From G963665405 sp963665405 (GTDB lineage Bacteria; Chloroflexota; Dehalococcoidia; Lucifugimonadales; G963665405), in assembly GCA_963665405.2 (NCBI GenBank), contig CAXXUH010000003.1, positions 310,001 through 374,000 on the forward strand: DNA of 64,000 nt, given 5' to 3'. Position numbers and translations under genes: made by a program. Each line of letters starts with the position of its first letter. Position 1 is the stretch's first letter. The notes beneath the pieces were generated by a model. It made no database searches, was not told where the DNA came from, and worked only from the letters and a program-made list of their open reading frames with translations. Shown here in pieces: positions 44,701 to 52,399 of this stretch.

Positions 44701-47700
44701 TGAGCAACGGAGTGGCCGCGACGCTGAGGGTAGAGGGACTGGCAGCTATTGCTCATGCGACACTCACGGTGGCGAACGGCTTCACCAACGAGGGAGCGAT
44801 CGAGCTGTTCGGCGACGTCTCCTTCCGCTCGGCGACGCTGAACGTGAGTTCGGGCACTCTGGTCAACGCGGTGGGTGGGAGCATCGACGCGCTGGCTGGC
44901 AGTGGGGGACCCCGGGCCCTCAATGCCCAGCTCGACAACCGGGGGACGCTGACGGTGAGCCAGGTGCTGACCATGGGCAAGGCGTCTGCGGCCCACACCA
45001 ACAGCGGGACGATCAGCGTCACCGGCGGCAACCTGACGCTGAATCAGTCGGGAACCTCTCCGAGCTTCACCAACACGGGCCGCATCACGTTGGCCGCGGG
45101 CCGGACGCTGACGATCAGCGGCGGGACACTGAACCACGACGCGGGGAGCATCGGCGGTGAGGGCGCCCTGGCCCTGTCCGGCGTGGCCGTCAACCTGGGA
45201 GTCGACTTCACCAACGACGTGGGCGCCCTCACCTTCACCAACTCGACCGTCAACGGCCCAGGGATACTGACCAACCCAGTGGGTAAGTCCATCACGCTGA
45301 GCGGTACCACGGTGAACGCGGAGCTGGTGAACGACGGGACACTACGGGCGCGGGCCACCAGCGCGATCAACGGGGCATTGAGCAACGGAGTGGCCGCGAC
45401 GCTGAGGGTAGAGGGACTGGCAGCTATTGCTCATGCGACACTCACGGTGGCGAACGGCTTCACCAACGAGGGAGCGATCGAGCTGTTCGGCGACGTCTCC
45501 TTCCGCTCGGCGACGCTGAACGTGAGTTCGGGCACTCTGGTCAACGCGGTGGGTGGGAGCATAGACGTCCTGGCTGGGGGTGGTGGGCCTCGCACGCTCA
45601 ATGCCCAGATCGACAACCAGGGAACGCTGACGGTGAGCCGGGTGGTGACCATGGGCAAGGCGTCCGCGGCACACACCAACAGCGGGACGATAAGCGTCGC
45701 GGGCGGCAACCTGACGGTGTCACCAGCGACCTCCCTGACCAATACGGGCACGATCGAGATCGCCGCAACCCGGGTATTCTCCCTGAGTGGGGCGTACACG
45801 CAAGGGTCGACCGGCGCGCTCAGCGTGGACATAGCCGGTCCCGCGGCCGGACAGTTCGGCCGCGTCACGGTGAGTGGCGCTGCGTCGCTGGCGGGGACAC
45901 TCAACATCGACATGCTCTCGGGCACGACGGTAATTGCCGGTGACGCGTACGCCGTCGTGACCTATGGCTCGCGCGCGGGAACGTTCGATCCGATCACTGT
46001 TTCTGGCCTCGACCCTGGATTTGTCCTCGATCCCTCGTATGGCGCATCCGCCTTGACCCTCACCGCGGTAGCGGTCGTAGCCGCGTCCGCCTCCACAGAG
46101 TCGGTCTTCGTTGCCTATCTAACCCAGTTCGCCGACCGTCTCGACCAATCTACTGCCCGCGCGCGCCTCTCGTTGGCGCCCAGATCGACCAGCCTGACAG
46201 CGGCGGCTCTGGTCACGAGCGTGAATACGGTCGAGGAGTACGACGCTGACGTAGCTTTGTTCTACTACGTGCTGCCGGCGTCCAATTGGGGCACCCAGAC
46301 GGACCTGAGCTGGGTCATAGGCGAGGCGAGCGCCCGGTGGAACGGTTCGTTCGTCGTTGCGGAGCCTGACGGAGCGGATGTGGTCGGCGGGGTCGAGAGC
46401 CTTTTCAGGATATCTGCTGGGTCCCGAACCTTGTCGATGGTGGCGAATGCGAGCACGGACGTCGAGCTATTCGACCGTGTGGCTCGACTGGCCGAGGAGT
46501 TGGCCCCGACACCGATGGTCGCGCCCCATCCGGCCACCACGCCGGCCAGCTCGACTGCGCTGGACGGGTCGACTCCAACATTGGGACCCACAAGTATCTC
46601 CATCGCCGCCGTCGGCACGATTCAATTGGGCGTCGAATTTACCTATGACCCTGTCTTCAGCCAGATCACCAGCGTCACCGACGAGCTCGGCCACCAGACG
46701 CTCATCGAGATCGATCCGGCCAACGGGAACGCGCTGTCCAGCACCCGCGTAGTAGGTCTTCCTGATACTGAAAGCACTGAGACCGACGACATTGTCACCC
46801 TGTTCTCCTACACTCCACAGGGACTCATCGACACCCGCACCGACCCGCTGGGCCGAGTGACCGATTTCGACTACGACGCCTTCGGCCGCGTGACGACGAT
46901 TACCTTCGCCCAGGGCACAACGGACGAAGCCTCCAAGCAGTTCGAGTACGATCAAGCTGGCAATCCGATCATCGACGAAAACGGCAACCGGACCGAGTTC
47001 GAATACGATGTCATGAATCGTCTCGTCCGGCTCATCCAGCCGGACCCCGACGGGGCCGGTCCGCTGAGCTCTCCGGTCCATACCTTCGCCTACGATGCCA
47101 ATGGCAACCGGATATCTAAGACCGACCCGCGCGGCCAGGTGACTCTAAGCGAGTACGACACGCTCGACCGGCTGATCAAGTCCATCGACGCGGACGGCCA
47201 GGAGACCCTGTTCGCCTACGATCCGGTGGGCAACCTGATCTCAACTGTCGACCCCCTCGGCAACGAAACACGTGCCACCTACGACGCGCGGAACCGGTTG
47301 GTAGACCTCGTCGATCCCGACGACGGCAGCACCCAGTATGCCTATGACGCCAACGACGACGTGACCGCGATGACCGACGCGCTTGGGAACCGGACCGAAT
47401 TCGCGTACGACGCTCGTCGCCGGCTGATACGTGAGACCGACCCGCTGAGCAACGCGATCGTCTACGAATACGACGCCGTCGACAACCTGGCCGGTAAGAC
47501 CGACCGCAATGGGCGGCGGATCCGCTTCGAGTACGACGACCTGGACCGCCTGATCACCGAAACCTGGGTCAATCCCGATGACTCGACCGCTAACGTTATC
47601 CAATACACGTATGACGATGCCGACAACCTCCTGGCCGCTGCCGACGACCTGAGCTCTCTCACCTTCACCTACGACGGTCGCAATCGAGTCAAGACAGAGG

Positions 47701-48872
47701 GCAGCGCTGGCACGCTCGGGGCCGCCAGCGTGGTACTCGACTACGCCTACGACGGCGCGGGCAACGTCCTCTCGGTGGTCGACACTATCGGTGGGCAAGA
47801 GGGCGCGACGACGAGCTACGTCTACGATGCCGACGATCGGCTGACCGGGCTGACACAGGCGGGCCCGGCGACGGCCGAAAAGCGGGTTGATCTGGCTTAC
47901 GACGAGCTCGGCCTGTTCACTCTGATCGAGCGCTTTTCCGACCTGGCCGGTAGCCAGCCCGTCGTCGCGAGCGGCTACACCTACGATGCGCTGAACCGGC
48001 TTGCCTCTCTCTCCCATAGCAATCCGGCAAGCGTGGTCGTCTCGTCCTTCGACATGGTTTACGATGCCGCCGGCCGCGTCACCGGCATCGCCGATGTCGA
48101 CGGCCTCACCGGCTACACCTACGACGACCGAGACCAGCTCATTGGCGCCGACCATGCCGATGCAGCCAACCCCGACGAGGCCTACAGCTACGACGCCAAC
48201 GGGAACCGCGTCAGCTCCAGTCTGCCCGGTGCCGACTACGTGACCGGCAGCGGCAACCAGCTTCTATCCGACGGTACCTTCGACTACGGCTACGACGGAG
48301 AAGGTAACCTCATCAGCCGCACGGATATCGTCACGGGCGATGTCCGCGAGTTCGAGTGGGACCACAGGAACCGGCTGTCGGCGGTGATCGACAAAGACAA
48401 CTTGGGCGCCGAGCTCCAGCGGGTGGAGTTCGCCTACGACGCCGTCGACCGGCGCACCTCCAAGACGGCAAAAGACACCGCGGGAGAGGTGACTACCTAC
48501 TTCGTGTACGACCGGCGGAACGTCATTGTCGACTTCCTCGACGACGATGGCGCGGCCGGACCGAACGGACCCGCCCTGGACCAGCGCTACCTGCACGGCC
48601 CCGGAGTCGATCAGGTCCTGGCCCAAGAGGACGCCTTCGGCAACGTCGTCTGGCACCTGGCCGACCACCTGGGCACCATCCGCGACCTGGTAGACGGCGG
48701 CGGCGCGGTAGTAAACCACGTCACCTACGACTCCTACGGCAACGTGACCTCAGACCGACCCGGCGGTGCAGACCCGCTACCTGTTCACCGGGCGGGAGCT
48801 CGACGCCGAAACCGGTCTCTACTACTACCGGGCACGCTACTACGATGCCAGTACTGGGAGATTCCTGAGTGA
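41733..48872 (+). CDS. Giant RHS/YD-repeat protein with embedded beta-solenoid region
   Basis: 2379 codons from GTG 41733; TGA lies 7 codons upstream and no signal peptide is present, so the true N-terminus was probably removed by the IS insertions. Residues 20-190: secreted-type beta domains (VAPGSLEDQDGNLYTGLLSI, SSWHFPVPPPPPE). About 200-650: RHS N-region and YD repeats (YDTAGRLIKI, YDDQHHLTAE). About 655-1630: inserted solenoid beginning GGDWLNPDNWNTGVVPGPSD and built of 678-bp repeats. About 1640-2370: second YD array (YDAFGRVTTI, YDANGNRISKTD, YDDRDQLIGADH). Near 48760 a 1-nt shift ends the frame just before the RHS core closing motif, which continues in the next ORF. Such proteins form shells around a C-terminal toxin or act as surface adhesins. 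Confidence 0.88.
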   Translation: MLGHPPFEGVDNVIGRPIFLPPLDLANAQPIDPAVNTTVSVVLREGEEPVSVFVAPGSLEDQDGNLYTGLLSITEVPPDLTPAALPDDLLPDTVVTIQPGEMVFTTPAPITFPNRAGFPAGSDMELWSISPVTGVFEQVGTMRVSADGSVIETISGGIRNSSWHFPVPPPPPETLDPTDDDFNPDECQACGGQASGSASSEIQFYTGALIETHELVPYQSQGVGRGLTLRYSSLTADPRPIVHLGMDNVPFLGVDGRMATSLVIDLGGFNVVSGGFWHLPLPGSFRGALMPVGSIDRSGRYPYQVTVGFGRIFANCVISIGCSTHFIGRFSQAARGTLISVSAISSPFGAGWALAGWQELVENADGSVLLIDGNGTTVVFSNPQDGVYESPPGDFSTLKRLPGGTFSRTLKDQTEFLFNDENKLALVRDRNGNETRHEYDTAGRLIKIVDPVGLETVFTYTEIPGVGDRITSITDPAGRTTQLEHDDRGNLTRITDPDGSARTFEYDDQHHLTAEIDKLGNREEAFYDPVSGRATGALRKDGSFVSVDPVATRGLHPRQFGLGGLIDAPFAVNRGDPIASYADANGNMTTTTLDTLGQAASSFDAIGSLGATVRDEDHLVVARTDGEGNATFFEYDERGNLTRVLDDLAGGVVRWVNLAGGDWLNPDNWNTGVVPGPSDNVFIGLDGGTYQVTLSTNVTIRSLTVGGSVGTQLLALTGSTVIAPAGVHIRASAIVNLRSSTINGDLLNDGTLLARATSAINGALSNGVDATLRVEGLAAIAHATLTVANGFTNEGLIELFGDVSFRSATLNVSAGTLVNAVGGSIDALAGGGGPRALNAQLDNQGTLTVSQVLTIGKASAAHTNSGTISVTGGNLTLNQSGTSPSFTSTGGITLAAGRTLTINGGTLNHDAGSIGGEGALALSGVAVNLGVDFANDVGALSFTNSTVNGPGILTNPVGKTMTVAGTTINAELANLGTLRARATSAINGALSNGVAATLRVEGLAAIAHATLTVANGFTNEGAIELFGDVSFRSATLNVSSGTLVNAVGGSIDALAGSGGPRALNAQLDNRGTLTVSQVLTMGKASAAHTNSGTISVTGGNLTLNQSGTSPSFTNTGRITLAAGRTLTISGGTLNHDAGSIGGEGALALSGVAVNLGVDFTNDVGALTFTNSTVNGPGILTNPVGKSITLSGTTVNAELVNDGTLRARATSAINGALSNGVAATLRVEGLAAIAHATLTVANGFTNEGAIELFGDVSFRSATLNVSSGTLVNAVGGSIDVLAGGGGPRTLNAQIDNQGTLTVSRVVTMGKASAAHTNSGTISVAGGNLTVSPATSLTNTGTIEIAATRVFSLSGAYTQGSTGALSVDIAGPAAGQFGRVTVSGAASLAGTLNIDMLSGTTVIAGDAYAVVTYGSRAGTFDPITVSGLDPGFVLDPSYGASALTLTAVAVVAASASTESVFVAYLTQFADRLDQSTARARLSLAPRSTSLTAAALVTSVNTVEEYDADVALFYYVLPASNWGTQTDLSWVIGEASARWNGSFVVAEPDGADVVGGVESLFRISAGSRTLSMVANASTDVELFDRVARLAEELAPTPMVAPHPATTPASSTALDGSTPTLGPTSISIAAVGTIQLGVEFTYDPVFSQITSVTDELGHQTLIEIDPANGNALSSTRVVGLPDTESTETDDIVTLFSYTPQGLIDTRTDPLGRVTDFDYDAFGRVTTITFAQGTTDEASKQFEYDQAGNPIIDENGNRTEFEYDVMNRLVRLIQPDPDGAGPLSSPVHTFAYDANGNRISKTDPRGQVTLSEYDTLDRLIKSIDADGQETLFAYDPVGNLISTVDPLGNETRATYDARNRLVDLVDPDDGSTQYAYDANDDVTAMTDALGNRTEFAYDARRRLIRETDPLSNAIVYEYDAVDNLAGKTDRNGRRIRFEYDDLDRLITETWVNPDDSTANVIQYTYDDADNLLAAADDLSSLTFTYDGRNRVKTEGSAGTLGAASVVLDYAYDGAGNVLSVVDTIGGQEGATTSYVYDADDRLTGLTQAGPATAEKRVDLAYDELGLFTLIERFSDLAGSQPVVASGYTYDALNRLASLSHSNPASVVVSSFDMVYDAAGRVTGIADVDGLTGYTYDDRDQLIGADHADAANPDEAYSYDANGNRVSSSLPGADYVTGSGNQLLSDGTFDYGYDGEGNLISRTDIVTGDVREFEWDHRNRLSAVIDKDNLGAELQRVEFAYDAVDRRTSKTAKDTAGEVTTYFVYDRRNVIVDFLDDDGAAGPNGPALDQRYLHGPGVDQVLAQEDAFGNVVWHLADHLGTIRDLVDGGGAVVNHVTYDSYGNVTSDRPGGADPLPVHRAGARRRNRSLLLPGTLLRCQYWEIPE
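44003..45720 (+). repeat. 678-bp tandem repeats inside the RHS gene
   Basis: The segment beginning CAGCGCGATCAACGGGGCGT occurs at 44003, 44681 and 45359, a period of 678 bp (226 codons). Two complete units and about 360 bp of a third are nearly identical in DNA. Each encodes a solenoid-like unit (LTVANGFTNEGxIELFGDVS, SGTLVNAVGGSID, TNSGTISVTGGNLTL). Near identity implies recent duplication or homogenisation and makes the copy number prone to change or mis-assembly. Confidence 0.93.
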
Positions 48873-49272
48873 GGACCCCGTCATTCGGGGAGTCAACTTG
48901 TACACCTATGTGGCCAACAATCCTGTCGGTCTCGTAGATCCATACGGACTCGCCCCTATCCTTGGAGGCGGATCACCTGACCCCACGCCACCGCAGTTCC
49001 CGGACCCCACGACGGGGGACCCTGTCCCGATTCCTTACCCGACGCCGCAGGACACACAAGGGCCGCCGCAGACCCCGGTAAACCTGGGTGACGACGCCGG
49101 GACGCAGACGGACAGTGGAATCTCGGCAAGCAACGGTGACGAGGCTGGAACCGCCACGGGAGTCGCGTCCGGGACGGTCATGGGTCCGCGGCGCCACATA
49201 ACCGCGGCCTTAACGCCTCTAGTATGTGGGGAGCCGGCTACTCGAATGTTTGATGTTCCCGCTGGACCCTGA
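48766..49272 (+). CDS. C-terminal end of the RHS protein (out of frame with the main ORF)
   Basis: 168 codons. It begins directly at VQTRYLFTGRELDAETGLYY, continues RARYYDASTGRFLSEDPV and NLYTYVANNPVGLVDPYGL, the conserved RHS core terminus. The main frame overlaps it by 107 bp, so one base is missing or extra around 48755-48766 (CGGCGGTGCAG). After the core a Pro-rich linker (PDPTPPQFPDPTTGDPVP) and about 60 residues follow that match no toxin I recognise; the tip is short for a toxin domain. Confidence 0.85.
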   Translation: MQTRYLFTGRELDAETGLYYYRARYYDASTGRFLSEDPVIRGVNLYTYVANNPVGLVDPYGLAPILGGGSPDPTPPQFPDPTTGDPVPIPYPTPQDTQGPPQTPVNLGDDAGTQTDSGISASNGDEAGTATGVASGTVMGPRRHITAALTPLVCGEPATRMFDVPAGP

Positions 49273-49452
49273 AGGCACCCTCCGACCACGCTTCATCAAC
49301 TGTGTATTGGACAGCCGATCCACGGGCGTAGTTCGGCCGGCGGAGTACGGGCCTACAAGGTATGGTAGGAGAGGTTCGAGTCCTTCTGGACGCCCGACGC
49401 CCCCGTAGCTCAGGGATGGTCGAGCGCGAGCTCGGCAATGCGTCCGGCGGAT

Positions 49453-49629
49453 CTAACGCCCGACACCACCGTGGCACTTCTTGAACTTCTTCCCGCTTCC
49501 GCAGGGACACGGCGCGTTGCGTCCCACCTTGCCCGCGGCATGGACCTTCACCCTATCGGCGCTGCTCTTCTGGCACGACGCGCAGGTACAGGCCGCCGGG
49601 TGGTCGTTGAACCAATTAGGTCTGTTCAT
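49453..49629 (-). CDS. Small SEC-C motif zinc-binding protein
   Basis: 58 aa from ATG 49629 (GAGGA upstream): [20 protein letters not shown], linker, then [20 protein letters not shown], the SEC-C zinc finger found at the end of SecA and in many small proteins. The first half adds a CxCxxC cluster, possibly a second zinc site. Function unknown; SEC-C modules bind Zn and often SecB or ribosome-linked partners. Confidence 0.85.
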   Translation of the reverse strand: MNRPNWFNDHPAACTCASCQKSSADRVKVHAAGKVGRNAPCPCGSGKKFKKCHGGVGR

Positions 49630-49754
49630 GAAGTCCTCGCCATCCCCAGTCTCCAGCGGATGCCGACGCGATGACGATGGCCGTCCCGCCCACAATCGGC
49701 GCATGCCCTACTCTACAGGATGCCGTGTCGCAGACACACCCTGTCAGGTCGGGG

Positions 49755-49865
49755 GACTCCAGATCCCGACAAGTCGGGATTGCGCGGAGCCTGACGGGGA
49801 AAACCTCAGACATCAGTTGCCCCCCTTCCTGGCCAGGAAGGGGCATGGGGGATGGTCGAAAGAGA
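49755..49865 (+). repeat. CCCGACAAGTCGGG hairpin and GGTCGAAAGAG motif repeat
   Basis: AGATCCCGACAAGTCGGGAT (49761-49780), a divergent family A tail, then CCTTCCTGGCCAGGAAGG and GGGGATGGTCGAAAGAGA, directly downstream of tRNA-Lys. Confidence 0.6.
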
Positions 49866-49868
49866 GAG

Positions 49869-49941
<73 letters not shown>

Positions 49942-50063
49942 GGGCGAAGAGACCTCGTCACCTGAACCGGCCGTGGCGCTGCGGATATGGCGCGCATCGT
50001 ACCGGTCCGAACGAATTGTAGTTCCCTGCCGCGTGGAGCGTCAAGCAGACCGGGACCGCCAGG

Positions 50064-50374
50064 AGGGCGTTTCAGAGTCCGATACTAGGCCATCCAGCAC
50101 GTGGTTCCACACGTCCGGCTTTCCTGTGTGTAGGGACGCACAGGGCGTGCGACGGACCCCGGCCGGGGGTTCCGAAGGGGGCAGAGCCCCCCTCGCGGTC
50201 CGCCTAAGAGGGAGGGGTGCCCCCGAATCTCTGGCGGCGTGGCCTTTTGCAAGTCGCCCCTCCCGGTCTTCATAGCTGCCGGTCTTACCGGCCGGGTGGG
50301 CGGGGACGAGATCACCCAGAGAGGGCACCCCAACGGGGAAGGTACGGGGCAGCAGGGCAAATGAAAAGGCCCTA
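50064..50374 (+). mobile_element. MITE-like element, family B, copy 3
   Basis: About 311 bp, ends AGGGCGTTTCA (eroded) and TGAAAAGGCCCTA. The flanking direct repeat GGACCGCCAGG is exact over 11 bp (50053-50063 and 50375-50385). The right end supplies the stop codon of marR (CTA = TAG on the minus strand at 50372-50374). Internal CTTCATAGCTGCCGGTCTTA hairpin segment present. Confidence 0.82.
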
Positions 50375-50860
50375 GGACCGCCAGGAGGCGCGCTCCCCGC
50401 GGGCTGCTGACACTTGCTCATCGCCCGGGCTCGCCCCCAACACCTTCGCGAGTGCTCGGCGGGCGTCTCCGTCGCTCAGGTGTCGGGAGAAGTGCTCGTC
50501 GACGGCCCGAAAGTGCCCGGGCACGACCCTCTTGAGCACCGACCTGCCCTGCGGCGTGATCACCGCATACGTACCGCGGCGATCCTCGGCACACGCCTCC
50601 CTCGCCACCAGCCCCGCCCCGGCGATCCGGTCGAAGAGACGGGTCAGGCCGCTCCGGCTTATCACCAGCGAGCCCGCCAGTTCCTGCATCCGCAGCCGTC
50701 CTTCCGTGGCGCCCTCCAGATGTGCCAGGACATCGAACCACGAGAGCGGCAGGCCCTGCTCGCGGCCCATCTCCTCCTCGAGGAGCCGGATTACTTTGGC
50801 GTGGGCCGACAGGAAAGCCCGCCACGCCACAAGATGCGCCGCATTCGATCGTGTGCTCAC
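50372..50860 (-). CDS. MarR-family transcriptional regulator
   Basis: 162 aa, GTG start. Dimeric winged-helix repressor: N-terminal helices VAWRAFLSAHAKVIRLLEEE, winged helix LSWFDVLAHLEGATEGRLRM QELAGSLVISRSGLTRLFDR (about residues 38-80), wing EDRRGTYAVITPQGRSVLK (about 92). The last codon runs into a MITE that provides TAG, so the native C-terminus may have been slightly different. It is divergent from an FMN reductase gene and two inverted-repeat operators lie between, so it probably represses both genes in response to a small ligand or oxidant. Confidence 0.9.
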   Translation of the reverse strand: MSTRSNAAHLVAWRAFLSAHAKVIRLLEEEMGREQGLPLSWFDVLAHLEGATEGRLRMQELAGSLVISRSGLTRLFDRIAGAGLVAREACAEDRRGTYAVITPQGRSVLKRVVPGHFRAVDEHFSRHLSDGDARRALAKVLGASPGDEQVSAARGERASWRS

Positions 50861-50889
50861 GCCGTCATCCTAGCACGAAAGTGCTTGTC

Positions 50890-50940
50890 TTGACAACAGT
50901 TGCAACAGGAACTATACTGCATGTAGTTGCAACGGCAACT
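50890..50940 (+). promoter_or_regulatory. Divergent promoter with two MarR-type operators
   Basis: Plus-strand promoter TTGACA (50890-50895), 17-nt spacer, TATACT (50913-50918). Inverted repeats AGTTGCAACAGGAACT (50898-50913) and AGTTGCAACGGCAACT (50925-50940), centres 27 bp apart; the second is a perfect AGTTGC/GCAACT palindrome. On the minus strand TTGCCG-16-TATAGT overlaps and would serve marR, giving autoregulation. Confidence 0.78.
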
Positions 50941-51053
50941 AAGAGATCAGGCCATATCGGGAGCAGTCTTCAAGAAAAATAGGTCGCGGCGAGATGGCTG
51001 GAGAGGGAGCTCAAGGACTGACAAACGTGAACAATAAGGAACCCGGCCGCCGG

Positions 51054-51620
51054 ATGAAAATCGTGGCGATCTCGGGCAGCCTGCGCGAGGGGTCCTTCAA
51101 CACCGCCCTTCTCAGAGCGGCACGGGAGCTCGCCCCGGACAACCTGGAGATTACGCTACTCGACCTCAACGGCGTCCCCCTGTACGACGGCGATGTCGAG
51201 GCACGGGGAGACCCAGTGACGGTCACCGCCCTCAAGCAGGCCATACGCGATGCCGATGGTGTGCTGCTTGCGACGCCGGAGTACAACGGTGGAACCTCCG
51301 GCGTGCTGAAGAACGCAGTCGATTGGGCTTCGCGGGACAGAGGCGTGGGATCGATCCGGGGCAAGCCGATTGCCATCGTCGGCGCAGGTGGACGGGGTGG
51401 AACCGTGTCCGCACAGCGCCAGCTGCGGGACACCCTGGGGTCCGTCGGCGCCGCGGTGATGGATGAGCCCCACGTCTTCGTCGGAGGTGCGTGGGACAGA
51501 TTCGATTCGGAGGGTCGGCTCCACGACGAGAACACCCGGACATCCCTTGGTGCTCTTCTGGCAGCCTTCGCCGATTGGATCGAGGATCTCGGCGAAGCCC
51601 AAGCCGTCCACGCGGCCTAG
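51054..51620 (+). CDS. NADPH-dependent FMN reductase (ArsH/ChrR/YieF-like)
   Basis: 188 aa flavodoxin-fold flavoprotein reducing quinones, chromate or azo compounds. FMN phosphate loop ISGSLREGSFNTALL (residues 5-19), YDGDVEARGDP, and the family signature LLATPEYNGGTSGVLKNAVDW (about 73). GKPIAIVGAGGRGG (about 105) is also typical. In-frame alternatives exist upstream (ATG 50994, GTG 51027); ATG 51054 starts directly at the fold. Divergent MarR and operators suggest induction by electrophiles or quinones. Confidence 0.88.
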   Translation: MKIVAISGSLREGSFNTALLRAARELAPDNLEITLLDLNGVPLYDGDVEARGDPVTVTALKQAIRDADGVLLATPEYNGGTSGVLKNAVDWASRDRGVGSIRGKPIAIVGAGGRGGTVSAQRQLRDTLGSVGAAVMDEPHVFVGGAWDRFDSEGRLHDENTRTSLGALLAAFADWIEDLGEAQAVHAA

Positions 51621-51646
51621 AGGGTCCCCCGGACGTCGCGGACACG

Positions 51647-52399
51647 TCAGGATTCTGCGCCCGGACCTCCTCGATCGAGGAACTCAAGCGCCTGCCGGGC
51701 TGCCTCCTCTTGGGCCTGAGCCTTGCGCCGGCCCGCCCCCCTGCCCATGACGGTCCCGCCGACCTCTACCTCAGCCGTGAACATTCGCTGGTGGTCGAGT
51801 CCCGTCTCCTCGACGATGCGGTACAAGGGGGTTCCCAGCGCCTGGCCCTGAGCCATCTCCTGGAGCGCCGACTTCGGACTCTTGGGCGCGTCTTGCTCGA
51901 TCATGCCCGGCATGTGGGCCGAGGTGACCCGGGAAACCAAGTCTCTGGCGGCCTCGTAACCCTGGTCCAGAAAGAGGGCCCCGACGACCGACTCGAAGGC
52001 GGCTGCGAGGTTCGACGGCCGCTCGCGGCCTCCGCTCGCCTCCTCGCCCCGCCCCATCAGGAGACACTGCCCTAGGTCGAGAGCCTTCGCCAGACGCGCC
52101 AGGGAATCGCCCCTCACCATTGCGGAACGCGACGCCGTCAGCTCGCCCTCAGACCATTCGGGGTGGTGCGCGTAGAGCTCGTGTGCGACGGCCAGGTCTA
52201 TGAGCGCATCCCCAAGGAACTCAAGCCGCTCGTTGGACTCGTCTAGGAGCTCGCGGTTCTCGTTGAGGTAGGAGCCGTGGACGAGGGCCCGGCGCAGATG
52301 CGCTCGGTCGCGGAAAGTGACCCCCAGCCTCTGCTCGAGACATTCGAGGCCCGGCTGCCCTGCCTCCGACTCGGCTACTTCAGCGCTCCTTTTGGCCAC
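51647..52399 (-). CDS. rnc: Ribonuclease III
   Basis: Double-stranded RNA endonuclease for rRNA and mRNA processing, 250 aa, GTG start. RNase III signature NERLEFLGDALIDLAV (about residue 54, catalytic Glu and Asp), second metal-site region LAAAFESVVGALFLDQGY (about 130), and C-terminal dsRNA-binding domain SPKSALQEMAQGQALGTPLY ... VGGTVMGRGAGRRKAQAQEEAARQAL (about 172-240). Complete. The upstream DsbA-like gene overlaps its start by 25 bp, implying translational coupling. Confidence 0.95.
   Translation of the reverse strand: MAKRSAEVAESEAGQPGLECLEQRLGVTFRDRAHLRRALVHGSYLNENRELLDESNERLEFLGDALIDLAVAHELYAHHPEWSEGELTASRSAMVRGDSLARLAKALDLGQCLLMGRGEEASGGRERPSNLAAAFESVVGALFLDQGYEAARDLVSRVTSAHMPGMIEQDAPKSPKSALQEMAQGQALGTPLYRIVEETGLDHQRMFTAEVEVGGTVMGRGAGRRKAQAQEEAARQALEFLDRGGPGAES

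Noticed and set aside
43722..45137. 471-codon minus-strand ORF opposite the RHS repeats
   Set aside because: Mirrors the 678-bp repeats and has no independent start signal or domain.
43990..45730. CRISPR-like array
   Set aside because: The repeats are 678 bp, coding and in frame. No short direct repeats with unique spacers were seen anywhere in the window.
50064..50374. Family B as a structured non-coding RNA gene
   Set aside because: Inverted ends and target duplications fit a transposable element better. No promoter or terminator is shared by all copies.
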